Shown one piece after another: positions 18,229 to 27,342 of a stretch of DNA of 64,000 nt. The stretch covers positions 62,001 through 126,000 of the forward strand of contig NZ_BMQY01000002.1 in the NCBI RefSeq assembly GCF_014648355.1, given 5' to 3'. Source of the DNA: Couchioplanes azureus. Lineage in GTDB: Bacteria > Actinomycetota > Actinomycetes > Mycobacteriales > Micromonosporaceae. A program made the position numbers and the translations under genes. The first letter of the stretch is position 1. The number at the start of each line of letters is the position of its first letter. The notes below the pieces were generated by a model. It was not told the DNA's origin. It saw only the letters and a list, made by a program, of their open reading frames with translations, and searched no databases.

Positions 18229-20238
18229 GTGAAGGATGCCCTCGTGGTGTACGCGAAGGGCGGCCGTCCCGTCACGGTGGATGAGTACAGCGACTGGAAC
18301 GCGCAGGAGCTGGCGCGGGAGCGGATCAGCCGCCGCTCCGTACTGAAGGCGGTCATGGCGGGCGCCGGGGGCTACGCGTTCGCGCAGTTCCAGCTCGCCG
18401 AGGCCGCCTTCGCCGCGGGCGGCGGCACGGCGGGCCGGGCCGGGGTGGTGGTGTCCGGCCGCCACCTGTCCTTCGTGCCCGGCGCCGACGGGGTGCTGCG
18501 GCCCGCGATGGCGGTGACGGCGCAGCTGGTGAGCAAGACCGGCACCCTGCCGGCCAAGCTGCGGGCGTTCGTCGACGTCGGCGCCGCCCCGGGGCAGTAC
18601 GGCACCAGGGTCGAGGCGGCCATCACGCACCTGGTCGGCCAGTACGCGATCCCGGGCGGGCCGATCGGCAGCCAGTTCTACCTCAAGGCGACCGTCGACG
18701 GCCTGCGCCCGGGCACGGTGTACCACTACCGGGTCCGGCTCTCCGACGGCACCGTCAGCGGCGACGCGCACTTCACCACCGCCCCGGTACGCGGCGCCGC
18801 GGTGCCGGCCCCGTTCACCTTCACCGCCTTCGCCGACGTCGGCACCAACACCGCCCCCACCGATCCCCGGTACGCCTGGGGGCAGAATCCCTCCTCCGTC
18901 GTCGCCGCCGGGGGCACCTGGCCGGCGGGCGTCTTCGACGACAACTCGTACCTGCCGGACGACCCGGTCGCCGGGCCGCAGGGCACCGACCGGCGTCCCG
19001 CGCTGACGCAGACCCTGCTCATGGCCACGCAGAAGCCCGTCTTCACGTTGCTGGCCGGCGACATCTGCTACGCCAACCCGTCCGGCTCGGGCCTGCCCGC
19101 GGACGACACGACGGCGCTCACCCGGGTCGCGCCCAAGGGCAAGAACCTCTACAACCCGTACGTCTGGGACGTCTTCCTCAACCAGATCGAGCCGCTGGCC
19201 GCCTACACGCCGTGGATGTTCGCCACCGGCAACCACGACATGGAACCGCTCTACGGCAAGACCAGGTTCCTGGGTGACAGCCCCACCCACGGGTACGGCG
19301 GTCTCGTCGAGCGCCTCGACTTCCCGGGCAACGGCCCGAAGACCTGCCCGTCGGTGTACCGGTTCGTCTACGCCAACGTCGGCGTGATCTCCATCGACGC
19401 CAACGACCTCTCCGCCGAGCTGCAGACCAACACCGGCTACTCCCGCGGCGCCCAGCTGAGCTGGCTCAAGCGCACCCTGAAGGAATGGCGCACCCCGGGC
19501 GAGCGGGCGAAGAACATCGACTTCGTCGTCGCGTTCCTGCACCACTGCGCCTACTCGACGACCAACAACCACGCCTCCGACGGCGGCGTGCGCGACGCGC
19601 TCGACCCGCTGTTCAGCAAGTACCAGGTCGACCTGGTCGTCCAGGGCCACAACCACCTGCTGGAACGCACCGACCCGATCCGGTACGGCAAGCGGACCCG
19701 CTCGGCGCCCGACGGCTCGACGATCCACCCGGCCAAGGACGGCGTCACGTACATCTGCGTCGGATCCGGCGGCCGTCCACGGTACCCGTTCCGCCAGGCG
19801 CCGGGCCCCGCCGCGCCGCCCCCGGCCGGCGTCACGCCGACCGGACCGCAGAAGCTCGCCGCCGGCCAGCGCTACCGCGGATACCAGCCGCCCGGCGGCC
19901 CGAACTCCAGCGAGAACAACACCGAGAACATCGTCAACAGCTACTTCTGGTCGAGGGAGAAGAGCTCGGTCAAGCCGGCCGGCCACCCGGCGGGCAGCCG
20001 GGTCCCCGAGGTGGTCGACTGGTCCCAGGTCCGCTACGACGACTACGCGTTCATCGCCGTCGACGTCGTGCCCGCCGCCCGCGGGGCCCGCACCACGCTG
20101 ACGGTGCGCAGCCTGGCCGACGCCCTGCCGGGCACCACGGGGCCCTACACCGAGATCGACCGCATCACCCTGGCGCGCACCGCCGGCCGCGGTGCGATCG
20201 CGGCGTCGGTCCGGGAGGGGCTCGAACCTCTGCGCTGA
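18229..20238 (+). CDS. Tat-exported purple acid phosphatase-like metallophosphoesterase
   Basis: A 669-residue exported phosphoesterase. A twin-arginine motif, SRRSVLK, near residue 35 precedes a hydrophobic stretch. A fibronectin-like N-domain (YHYRVRLSDGTV) leads to the catalytic domain with the purple acid phosphatase ligand sets: FADVG, AGDICYAN, GNHDME, FLHHCAYS and GHNHLLER. Thus two metals, one probably ferric through the GDxxY tyrosine. The N-terminal 35 residues before the arginines are unusually long. GTG start; ribosome site poor. Likely hydrolyses phosphomonoesters or diesters outside the cell. Confidence 0.88.
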   Translation: MKDALVVYAKGGRPVTVDEYSDWNAQELARERISRRSVLKAVMAGAGGYAFAQFQLAEAAFAAGGGTAGRAGVVVSGRHLSFVPGADGVLRPAMAVTAQLVSKTGTLPAKLRAFVDVGAAPGQYGTRVEAAITHLVGQYAIPGGPIGSQFYLKATVDGLRPGTVYHYRVRLSDGTVSGDAHFTTAPVRGAAVPAPFTFTAFADVGTNTAPTDPRYAWGQNPSSVVAAGGTWPAGVFDDNSYLPDDPVAGPQGTDRRPALTQTLLMATQKPVFTLLAGDICYANPSGSGLPADDTTALTRVAPKGKNLYNPYVWDVFLNQIEPLAAYTPWMFATGNHDMEPLYGKTRFLGDSPTHGYGGLVERLDFPGNGPKTCPSVYRFVYANVGVISIDANDLSAELQTNTGYSRGAQLSWLKRTLKEWRTPGERAKNIDFVVAFLHHCAYSTTNNHASDGGVRDALDPLFSKYQVDLVVQGHNHLLERTDPIRYGKRTRSAPDGSTIHPAKDGVTYICVGSGGRPRYPFRQAPGPAAPPPAGVTPTGPQKLAAGQRYRGYQPPGGPNSSENNTENIVNSYFWSREKSSVKPAGHPAGSRVPEVVDWSQVRYDDYAFIAVDVVPAARGARTTLTVRSLADALPGTTGPYTEIDRITLARTAGRGAIAASVREGLEPLR

Positions 20239-20324
20239 CGCGTCCACGACACCGCACGCAGGCGGCTATCGGTGGTGATCGAAAGTGATTAGCATCGATG
20301 GATCCACGTGCGACAGGAGACGCG

Positions 20325-21722
20325 TTGAAGAAGACACCGCCCGTGCTCGTATCCGTACTCCTCACCGGCCTCGCGACGGTGGTGGCCGGACCTGCCGCCG
20401 CGGCACCGGCCGCCGTGCCCGGCGAGCTGCGGCAGCTCCAGACCCGCCAGTCGCTGCTCGGCACCCACACCTGGTACCAGCAGACGTACCGGGGAATCCC
20501 GGTCTTCGGCGGCTACTACGCCACGCACCAGGCCACCGACGGCACCGTCACCACCGCCGACGGCCGCAAGACGATCACCGGCCTGACCGGCACCGCCGCG
20601 GGCCTCACCGAGCACCGCGCGCGGTCCGCGGTGGCCGGCCGGCTCGGCAGACAGCCCGCGCGCGCCGAGCTCGTCGTCGTCCCGGGGCCGGCCGCCACGC
20701 TGGCCTGGCAGACCCTGACCCCGACCGCGCGCGGCACCGTCCGTTCGCTGATCGACGCGGGCACCGGCGCCGTGCTGCGCGAGGAGAACACGGTCCGCGA
20801 GGCCAACGGCACCGGCCAGGTGTTCAACCCGAACCCGGTCGTCGCCCTGCAGGACGAGTCGCTCACCGACCAGGACGACACCGACCACCCCGCGCTGCAG
20901 GCCGCCTACCGGCGCGTCATCCTGCGCCACCTCGACCCGGACAAGGAGACGCTGCAGGGCTCGTACGCGAACAACCTCAGCGAGCCCGCCGTCACCTCGG
21001 CCGAGCGCACGTACGTCTACCCGCGCTCGGATCCCGGCTTCGAGCAGGTGATGACCTACCACAGCATGACCACGGCCGAGGAGTACATCCACCGGCTGGG
21101 GTTCATCGACGTCAACAACGAACCGCAGGACTACGTCACGACCGGGTTCACCGCGGACAACTCGTACTACGACCCGTCGGTGGACGCGATCACCCTGGGC
21201 ACCGGCGGCGTCGACGACGCCGAGGACAACGAGGTGATCTGGCACGAGCTGGGCCACGCCATTCAGGACGACCAGGTGCCGGGCTTCGGCAGCACGGTGG
21301 AGGCCGGCGCCGTCGGCGAAGGCTTCGGCGACTACTGGGCCGTGACGATGTCCCAGGCGACCAGCCCCGACACCGCCGTCACGCCGCTGGCCTGCGTCAT
21401 GGACTGGGACGCCACCTCGTACACCGACGACGAACCGCACTGCCTGCGCCGCACCGACACCGGCAAGCGCTACCCCGCCGACCTGGTGGGCCAGGTGCAC
21501 GCCGACGGGGAGATCTGGTCGCACGCCCTCTGGGACGTCAACCAGGCCCTGGGCCGCACCAGGGCCAACCGGATCATCCTCGAGGCCCAGTTCCGCTTCA
21601 CCCCCGACGTCACCATGCCGCAGGCGGCCGAGGCGACCGTCGCCGCCGCCAGCGTCCTCTACGGACCACGCGCCGCGACCCGGACCCGCGAAGCCTTCCA
21701 GGCTCGCGGGATCCTCTCCTAG
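20325..21722 (+). CDS. Secreted thermolysin-type metallopeptidase
   Basis: About 465 residues. The TTG at 20325 follows AGGAG by five bases and opens a clean signal peptide (KKTPPVLVSVLLTGL...). The pro-region has a fungalysin/thermolysin propeptide pattern (QTYRGIPVFGGYYATH). Catalytic HELGH is at residues 307-311 with the third ligand Glu332 in GEGFGDYW, and a late HADGEIWSHALWD holds the active-site histidine. It looks complete. An in-frame ATG nine codons upstream is less likely. A strong terminator follows. Confidence 0.88.
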   Translation: MKKTPPVLVSVLLTGLATVVAGPAAAAPAAVPGELRQLQTRQSLLGTHTWYQQTYRGIPVFGGYYATHQATDGTVTTADGRKTITGLTGTAAGLTEHRARSAVAGRLGRQPARAELVVVPGPAATLAWQTLTPTARGTVRSLIDAGTGAVLREENTVREANGTGQVFNPNPVVALQDESLTDQDDTDHPALQAAYRRVILRHLDPDKETLQGSYANNLSEPAVTSAERTYVYPRSDPGFEQVMTYHSMTTAEEYIHRLGFIDVNNEPQDYVTTGFTADNSYYDPSVDAITLGTGGVDDAEDNEVIWHELGHAIQDDQVPGFGSTVEAGAVGEGFGDYWAVTMSQATSPDTAVTPLACVMDWDATSYTDDEPHCLRRTDTGKRYPADLVGQVHADGEIWSHALWDVNQALGRTRANRIILEAQFRFTPDVTMPQAAEATVAAASVLYGPRAATRTREAFQARGILS

Positions 21723-21741
21723 CACGCCCTACCGGTCTCCC

Positions 21742-21779
21742 GGTCAGCTGCGGGCACCTGAGCGGGCCCGCAGCTGACC
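21742..21779 (+). terminator. Hairpin after the thermolysin-type peptidase
   Basis: Perfect 14-bp stem (21742-21755 with 21766-21779) and 10-base loop, 19 bases after the stop codon. Confidence 0.75.
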
Positions 21780-21809
21780 ACCGGCTGCCGGCTCCGAGCC
21801 GCCCTGTGC

Positions 21810-21815
21810 CAGGCT
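21810..21815 (+). promoter_or_regulatory. -10 element, leaderless PEP mutase-family gene
   Basis: CAGGCT seven bases before the ATG at 21823, no ribosome site in between. Confidence 0.3.
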
Positions 21816-21822
21816 GAGCGCC

Positions 21823-22623
21823 ATGAACGGCCTTCGCGATCGCTTCCGCCTGCTGCACGAGTCCGGCACCTTCCTGCTGCCGAACCCCTGGGACACCGGC
21901 TCCGCCCGGCTCCTGCAGGGGCTGGGATTCCCGGCGCTGGCCACCACGTCCTCCGGCCTCGCCGCCAGCCTGGGCAAGCTCGACCAGCAGGTCACCCGCG
22001 CCGAACTCGTCGCACACGTCGCGGCGGTCACCGCCGCGGTGTCGGTTCCCCTCAACGTCGACGCCGAGCGCTGCTTCGCGGACACCCCGGCCGGCATCGC
22101 GGAGACGGTCGACATGCTGGCCGACGCCGGCGCCGCCGGCATCTCGATCGAGGACTACGACCCGGCGACCGGGCGCATCGAGACCGTGCCGGCAGCCGCC
22201 GAGCGCGTCGCGGCAGCGGCCCGGGCCTGCGCCCGGCACGGCGTGGTGCTGACGGCCCGCGCCGAGAACCACCTGTACGGCCACGACGATCTGGAGGACA
22301 CGATCCGCCGGCTCCGCGCCTACGAGGCCGCGGGTGCCGACGTGGTGTACGCGCCCGGCGTACGCACCTCCGCCGACATCGCCCGGCTGGTGGACTCGGT
22401 GACCGCCCCGGTCAACGTGCTGGCGATGGCGGACACCCCCGACGTCGCGGAGCTGGCCAGGCTCGGCGTCCGGCGGGTCTCGACCGGCGGCGCGCTGGCC
22501 TGGGCCGCCTACGGGGCGCTGCGGGACGCCGCCCGGGAACTGCTGGAGGCGGGAACCACGACGTTCCGGGCCGGCGCCCTCTCCGGGGAAGAGATCGAGA
22601 ACGCCTTCGGCCGGAGCGCCTGA
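21823..22623 (+). CDS. Isocitrate lyase / PEP mutase family enzyme
   Basis: A 266-residue TIM-barrel lyase. LPNPWDTGSARLL, TTSSGLAAS, the metal/substrate loop NVDAERCF, ISIEDYD and LTARAENHL match the 2-methylisocitrate lyase/phosphoenolpyruvate mutase superfamily. The isocitrate-lyase signature K-K-C-G-H is absent, so the reaction is more likely C-C or P-C bond chemistry on another oxoacid. Single gene; probably leaderless. Substrate not determinable from sequence. Confidence 0.85.
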   Translation: MNGLRDRFRLLHESGTFLLPNPWDTGSARLLQGLGFPALATTSSGLAASLGKLDQQVTRAELVAHVAAVTAAVSVPLNVDAERCFADTPAGIAETVDMLADAGAAGISIEDYDPATGRIETVPAAAERVAAAARACARHGVVLTARAENHLYGHDDLEDTIRRLRAYEAAGADVVYAPGVRTSADIARLVDSVTAPVNVLAMADTPDVAELARLGVRRVSTGGALAWAAYGALRDAARELLEAGTTTFRAGALSGEEIENAFGRSA

Positions 22624-22923
22624 GGCAGGCCACGCCGGCGTACATGCGATGACATCTCCGGAGGCCTCGCCCTTGCGCCGGCGGCGGCCACCGGCCGCCG
22701 TTCAGACATGCCGTCCGCGTGACGTCGGCGCATTCTTCAACGCTTTCTCGAGCTGTTTCCGGCTTGCCGACGTTGCTGCACAGCCTGCCCATCCCCCCGC
22801 TCCCGCCGCCACTCATGTGGCGTCCATCTCTTTTCGAGGAACCGGGCCGCGGACGCCGGACGGGGTGAGGCCGTCGCCACCGGCGCCGGCGGGTTGCATC
22901 GGCGAGCCGCGAGGAGGTGGCAC
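22624..22923. other. Non-coding stretch upstream of the mannanase
   Basis: About 300 bases without a convincing gene. The one plus-strand open frame (22649-22927) lacks a ribosome site and has shadow-like Pro/Arg/Ala composition. No strong hairpin or repeat is visible; the regulatory elements begin at 22924. Confidence 0.6.
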
Positions 22924-22940
22924 TTAAATTATTAATCTAA
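22924..22940 (+). promoter_or_regulatory. ROK-type operator, mannanase promoter
   Basis: TTAAATTATTAATCTAA, a 17-bp dyad (TTAAATTA / TAATCTAA, one mismatch), very AT-rich against its surroundings. A matching dyad lies in front of the importer operon next to the ROK gene. Confidence 0.65.
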
Positions 22941-22942
22941 GC

Positions 22943-22972
22943 TTGACAGGGTGGAGTGGACGGTCGCATGCT
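22943..22972 (+). promoter_or_regulatory. Mannanase promoter
   Basis: Perfect -35 TTGACA (22943-22948), 18-bp spacer, -10 CATGCT (22967-22972). The operator ends two bases before the -35. The same elements at the same spacing occur on the minus strand at 29607-29578. Confidence 0.65.
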
Positions 22973-23014
22973 GAGCCCGCATCCCCGGAAGTCCGTCCCC
23001 CACGGAGGTCCTCG

Positions 23015-24016
23015 ATGAAGATCCCCCGCCCTGCCTGGGCTGCCGGCACCACGCTGGTGCTGCTCGGCGCCGGCATGGTCCACACCGCCACCCGGGCCGA
23101 GGCGTTCCCGCCCACCCCCAGGTCGACCGTGATCAGCTACCTGCGGTCGATCACCGGGACGTCCATCGTGTCCGGCCAGCACAACAAGGAACCGGCGGCC
23201 GCACCCCGGCAGTACAGCCAGCAGGCCTTCGACGTCACCGGCCAGTGGCCCGGGCTGTGGGGCGGCGACATGATGTTCCGGGCCGAGGACGTCGCCGACC
23301 GGCAGCGCGTGGTCGACGAGGCCAGAGCCCAGTGGTCGGCCGGCTCGCTGGTCGCGCTCACCTGGCACGCCTGCTCACCGACCGTCGGCGCCACGTGCGA
23401 GTTCGAGGGTGGGGTGAAGACGCAGATCTCCTCCGCGCAGTTCCAGGAGATCGTCACCGGCGGCACCTATCTCAACTCCGTCTGGCGCAGCCGCATGGCG
23501 GCGGTCGTGCCCTTCCTGCGGCAGCTGCGGGACGCCGGCGTCCCGGTGCTCTGGCGGCCGTTCCACGAGATGAACGAGAGCTGGAACTGGTGGGGCGCGC
23601 GGCCCGGCGCGAACGGCGGCGCCAAGATCTACCAGCAGATGCGCGACTACTTCGACAGCCAGGGGCTCGACAACCTCGTCTGGGTGTGGAACGTCCAGGA
23701 CAATCCGGCCGGCGGGTGGGTGTCGTACTACCCCGGCAGCGCCTATGTGGACATCGTCTCCCTGGACGCCTGGTACCAGGACCACCCGTCCGCCTCCGAC
23801 TACGAGCAGATCCAGTCGATCGCGGCCGGCAAGCCGATCGCGATCGCCGAGATGGGCCGGGTGCCGGACGACGCCCTGCTCACCGGCCAGCCGCGGTGGA
23901 GCTATTTCATGGTCTGGTCGGAGCAGCTGCGCGGCAGCAACTCCAACGCCGAGATCCAGGCCGCGTACTTCCATCCCCGGGTCCTGAACCGCGGCGAGGT
24001 CCGCATCGGAGGCTGA
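23015..24016 (+). CDS. Secreted GH26 endo-beta-1,4-mannanase
   Basis: A 333-residue exported glycosidase that cuts beta-mannan backbones. Signal peptide to about residue 30. GH26 marks: SGQHNKE, WGGDMMF, the acid/base Glu185 in RPFHEMNESWNWWG and the nucleophile Glu279 in IAIAEMGRV. No carbohydrate-binding module is attached. CGGAGG lies six bases before the ATG. It supplies manno-oligosaccharides for the importer and beta-mannosidase encoded on the other strand; all share one operator type. Confidence 0.93.
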   Translation: MKIPRPAWAAGTTLVLLGAGMVHTATRAEAFPPTPRSTVISYLRSITGTSIVSGQHNKEPAAAPRQYSQQAFDVTGQWPGLWGGDMMFRAEDVADRQRVVDEARAQWSAGSLVALTWHACSPTVGATCEFEGGVKTQISSAQFQEIVTGGTYLNSVWRSRMAAVVPFLRQLRDAGVPVLWRPFHEMNESWNWWGARPGANGGAKIYQQMRDYFDSQGLDNLVWVWNVQDNPAGGWVSYYPGSAYVDIVSLDAWYQDHPSASDYEQIQSIAAGKPIAIAEMGRVPDDALLTGQPRWSYFMVWSEQLRGSNSNAEIQAAYFHPRVLNRGEVRIGG

Positions 24017-24030
24017 CCCGCCCTCCGCGG

Positions 24031-24057
24031 GGCCGTCCGGATGTCATCCGGGCGGCC
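24031..24057. terminator. Bidirectional hairpin between mannanase and mannosidase
   Basis: 12-bp stem (24031-24042 with 24046-24057, one G-T pair) around a 3-base loop, placed between convergent genes and overlapping the stop codon of the mannosidase gene. Confidence 0.65.
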
Positions 24058-26506
24058 TCGTGCGCAGCACGGAAAACAGGTCGGAGAGCACCCAGGGCGC
24101 CTTGACGAGCCCGGCGTCCAGCTCCACCGGGGCGCGGAGGCGGTACACCGTGGACTCGCCGGCCAGGAGGGTGACGAAGCCCCGGTCGACCACCGCCTCC
24201 GGGTGCACCCGGTCGGCCTGGAGCAGGACGTCGCGCGCGAGGCGGGCCGCGTGGACGTGGACGTCGAGCCCGCCGGGAACGGTCTCGACGCGGACGGTGA
24301 GCCCCGGATCCCCGTCCGGGAGGTCCCGGCCCCCGGCCGCGAACCACAGGGCGCGGGCACCGCCGAGCCGGGCGACCACCAGCTCGGTGACCGCCAGGCC
24401 GGCGACCGCGGCGGGCACCGGCACCAGCGCCACCGACCGGGCCGGCACGGACACCCGCTCGGCCGCGGTGGCCCGCACCGCGCCGGCCGCGTCCTGGCGC
24501 TCGACGAGCAGGGTGGCGGTCCAGTCGGCGGCGTGGTCGTTGAGCACGGCCACCACGAGACCGCCGTCGCGGGGCTGGATCGTGACGGCCCGCTCGGCGT
24601 ACAGCTCGCGGAGGGCGAAGTAGAGGGGCTTGTGCCGTCCCGCGCCGTCGATCGCCGCCCACGAGGTGACCGGCCACAGGTCGTTGAGCTGCCAGAGGAT
24701 CGTGCCGCCGGTGTGCGGCCAGTGTGCGCGCCAGTGCTCGACGCCGGTGCGGATCGCCCGTACCTGGTTGAGCTGGGTGAGATAGTGCCAGGCCTCGGTG
24801 CTCGCCGGCGCCGGGAAGTGCGCGGCCAGGCCGCGGGCCAGCTTGCCGTTGCCGTCCTCGGCCTTCTGGTGGTGGAGCACGCCCGGGGAGTCCGGCAGCA
24901 ACGGATCGTCGGACACCGCGTCGCGCAAGGTGGTCCACGCCGGTGGCGCCTGCCAGCCGAACTCCGCGACGAACCGCGGCGCCGAGTCACGGTAGTGGAG
25001 GTAGTCCCGCCGGTTCCACACCTCCCAGGAGTGGTGGGTGTGGTGGTCCGGGTCGTTCGGCGGATGCTCCCAGCTGCCCGACCAGGGGCTGCCCGCCTGG
25101 TACGGCCGGGACGGGTCCAGCTCCGCGACGACGGCCGGCAGCGTCTCCAGGTAGTACCTCTCACCCCAGCTCGACTCGCCACCGGGCTGGTCGGGCCAGC
25201 CGGACGGTTCGCGCAGCCACAGGTTCTCGTTGGTGCCGCACCACGTCACGAGGCTGGGGTGCGGCGCGAGGCGGAGCACGTTCTCCCGCGCCTCGGCGAC
25301 CACTTCGGAGTAGAGCGGCTCCTCCTCGGGATAGCAGGCGCAGGCGAACAGGAAGTCCTGCCAGACCATCAGCCCCAGCTCGTCGCAGACCTCGTAGAAG
25401 GCCCGGTCCTCGTAGATCCCGCCGCCCCACACCCGGACCAGGTTGACGCCGGCGTCGGCCGCCTCGCGCAGCCGCCGCTCGTAGCGTTGCCGGGTCATCC
25501 GGGCCGGGAAGATGTCGTCCGGGATCCAGTTCACGCCCTTGACCAGCACGGGCTCGCCGTTGACGTGGAAGACGAACCGGTGCCCGGCCGCGTCGGCGGA
25601 CCGGTCGATCCTCACGGTACGGAATCCGGTGCGCCGCTCCCACCGGTCGAGCACCCGGTCACCGTCGCGCAGCTCGACGGTCAGGTCGTACAGCTGCGGT
25701 TCACCGTATCCGCGCGGATGCCAGGGCGTCACCTCGCCGGCGTCGACGACCGCGTGCGCGGTCGTCGAGTCACCCGGCAGATCCAGATCGGCGAGCTCCC
25801 GCCCGTCGAGCAGGACGCGGGCACGCAGGTCGCGTTCCCGGGTGCGCTCCACGTCGACGGTCACCTCCAGCCGGCCCCTGGTGTCGTACGTCGCCAGTGG
25901 ACGGACGACGGCCAGCCGCGCCGTGCTCCAGCCCTCCAGCCGCACCGGCCGCCAGATGCCCGCGGTGACCAGCGCCGGACCCCAGTCCCAGCCGAAACCA
26001 CAGGCCATCTTGCGGATCAGGTTGTACGGCTCGGGGTACGCGCCGGGTCGCGGCCCGAGCAGCTCGCGGACCCGCGCCGTCTCGGTGTACGCCGACGCGA
26101 AGCGCACGGTGAGCGGGCGCGGGACGGCGTCGACGAGCGCCGTGACGTCGTACCGGTAGCTGCGGTGCATGTTGCGGGTCGCGCCGAGGGCGACGCCGTC
26201 CAGCTCGACGGCCGCCACCGTGTCGAGCCCCTCGAACACCAGGTCGACGCGCTCGTGCGCCGGCCCGTTCCAGGCCACCGCGCGGCGGTACCGCCAGCCG
26301 GTGCGCCCGACCCACGCGACCGCGGTCTCGTTGTCGTCGTGGAACGGATCCTCGAGCCGCCCGTCGCTCATCAGGTCGGTGTGCACGCATCCCGGGACGA
26401 GCGCCGGCACGGTGACACCGGCCAGCGCCCGGGCCTGCTCCGCCGGCGCGCCGTGGGCGTCGACCCGCAGCTCCCACGCCCCGCCGAGATCCTGGACCTG
26501 CCGCAT
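24044..26506 (-). CDS. GH2 beta-mannosidase
   Basis: An 820-residue intracellular exo-enzyme releasing mannose from manno-oligosaccharides. Sugar-binding jelly-roll (about 10-190), immunoglobulin-like domain, then the GH2 barrel with acid/base Glu427 in CGTNENLW and nucleophile Glu515 in FVAEFGWQ. PGCVHTDL and CGFGWDWGPAL are characteristic of beta-mannosidases. No signal peptide. The ATG at 26506 has GAAAGGA upstream. It is the last gene of the importer operon (14-base gap to the permease). Confidence 0.93.
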   Translation of the reverse strand: MRQVQDLGGAWELRVDAHGAPAEQARALAGVTVPALVPGCVHTDLMSDGRLEDPFHDDNETAVAWVGRTGWRYRRAVAWNGPAHERVDLVFEGLDTVAAVELDGVALGATRNMHRSYRYDVTALVDAVPRPLTVRFASAYTETARVRELLGPRPGAYPEPYNLIRKMACGFGWDWGPALVTAGIWRPVRLEGWSTARLAVVRPLATYDTRGRLEVTVDVERTRERDLRARVLLDGRELADLDLPGDSTTAHAVVDAGEVTPWHPRGYGEPQLYDLTVELRDGDRVLDRWERRTGFRTVRIDRSADAAGHRFVFHVNGEPVLVKGVNWIPDDIFPARMTRQRYERRLREAADAGVNLVRVWGGGIYEDRAFYEVCDELGLMVWQDFLFACACYPEEEPLYSEVVAEARENVLRLAPHPSLVTWCGTNENLWLREPSGWPDQPGGESSWGERYYLETLPAVVAELDPSRPYQAGSPWSGSWEHPPNDPDHHTHHSWEVWNRRDYLHYRDSAPRFVAEFGWQAPPAWTTLRDAVSDDPLLPDSPGVLHHQKAEDGNGKLARGLAAHFPAPASTEAWHYLTQLNQVRAIRTGVEHWRAHWPHTGGTILWQLNDLWPVTSWAAIDGAGRHKPLYFALRELYAERAVTIQPRDGGLVVAVLNDHAADWTATLLVERQDAAGAVRATAAERVSVPARSVALVPVPAAVAGLAVTELVVARLGGARALWFAAGGRDLPDGDPGLTVRVETVPGGLDVHVHAARLARDVLLQADRVHPEAVVDRGFVTLLAGESTVYRLRAPVELDAGLVKAPWVLSDLFSVLRTRPPG

Positions 26507-26520
26507 GGGAACGTCCTTTC

Positions 26521-27342
26521 TCACTTGGTGGCTCCGGCGGTGATGCCGCGGTAGACGAAGCGCTGCAGCAGCAGGAAGAGCACGACGGTGGGCAGGATGA
26601 CGATCATGGTGCAGGCGGCGATCGTCTCCCACTGGGCGCCGTACGGTCCCTTGAAGCGGAACAGCGCGGTCGAGATGACGTTCAGGTCCTCGGATCGCAG
26701 GTAGAGGAACGGGATGTAGAACTCGTTGTAGACGGCGATCCCCTTGATGATGACCACAGTGGCGATGGCCGGCTTCATCAGCGGCAGCACGATTTTTCGG
26801 TAGACGGTGAACCGGCCGGCGCCGTCGAGCATCGCGGCCTCGTCCAGGCTCCGGGGGATCGACTGCATGAACTGGATGAAGATGTAGATGGACACGATGT
26901 CGGTGCCCAGGAACAGCACGATGGCCGACCACGGGGTGTTGACCAGGCCCATCGACTTGACGATCCGATAGGTCGCCACCTGGGTCGTGACGCCGGGCAC
27001 GAGCGCGGCGACCAGGAAGAGTCCGAGGACCGCACGCTTGAGGGGAAAGGCGAAACGGCTGATGGCGTACGCCGCCAGCGTGCCGACCAGGACGGTGCCG
27101 GCGAGCGACGCCACGAGGATGACCGTGGTGTTCCAGAAGCCGCGCAGCATGTCCCCGTCGGTCCAGGCGGTGACGAAGTTGCCGACGTTGAGCCAGTTCC
27201 GCGGAGGCGTGAGCGGACCGGTGGTCCGGTATTCCGCGTGGGTCTTGAACGAGGCGAAGAGGACCACCACGAGCGGGACGAGGACCACGGCCGACGCGAC
27301 CACGAGTGAGGCGTACTTGGCGACGCGCGCGAGGGTGCTCAC
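26521..27342 (-). CDS. Sugar ABC transporter permease (MalG type)
   Basis: About 273 residues with six membrane helices and the ATPase-contact loop EAAMLDGAGRFTVYRKIVLP (EAA motif). CUT1 family inner permease for oligosaccharides. The GTG start overlaps the stop of the other permease (GTGA). No ATPase gene is present in the cluster, so a shared ATPase such as MsiK probably powers it. Confidence 0.92.
   Translation of the reverse strand: MSTLARVAKYASLVVASAVVLVPLVVVLFASFKTHAEYRTTGPLTPPRNWLNVGNFVTAWTDGDMLRGFWNTTVILVASLAGTVLVGTLAAYAISRFAFPLKRAVLGLFLVAALVPGVTTQVATYRIVKSMGLVNTPWSAIVLFLGTDIVSIYIFIQFMQSIPRSLDEAAMLDGAGRFTVYRKIVLPLMKPAIATVVIIKGIAVYNEFYIPFLYLRSEDLNVISTALFRFKGPYGAQWETIAACTMIVILPTVVLFLLLQRFVYRGITAGATK

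Noticed and set aside
22649-22927. 92-codon open frame before the mannanase
   Set aside because: No ribosome site, shadow-like composition and it ends inside the operator zone.
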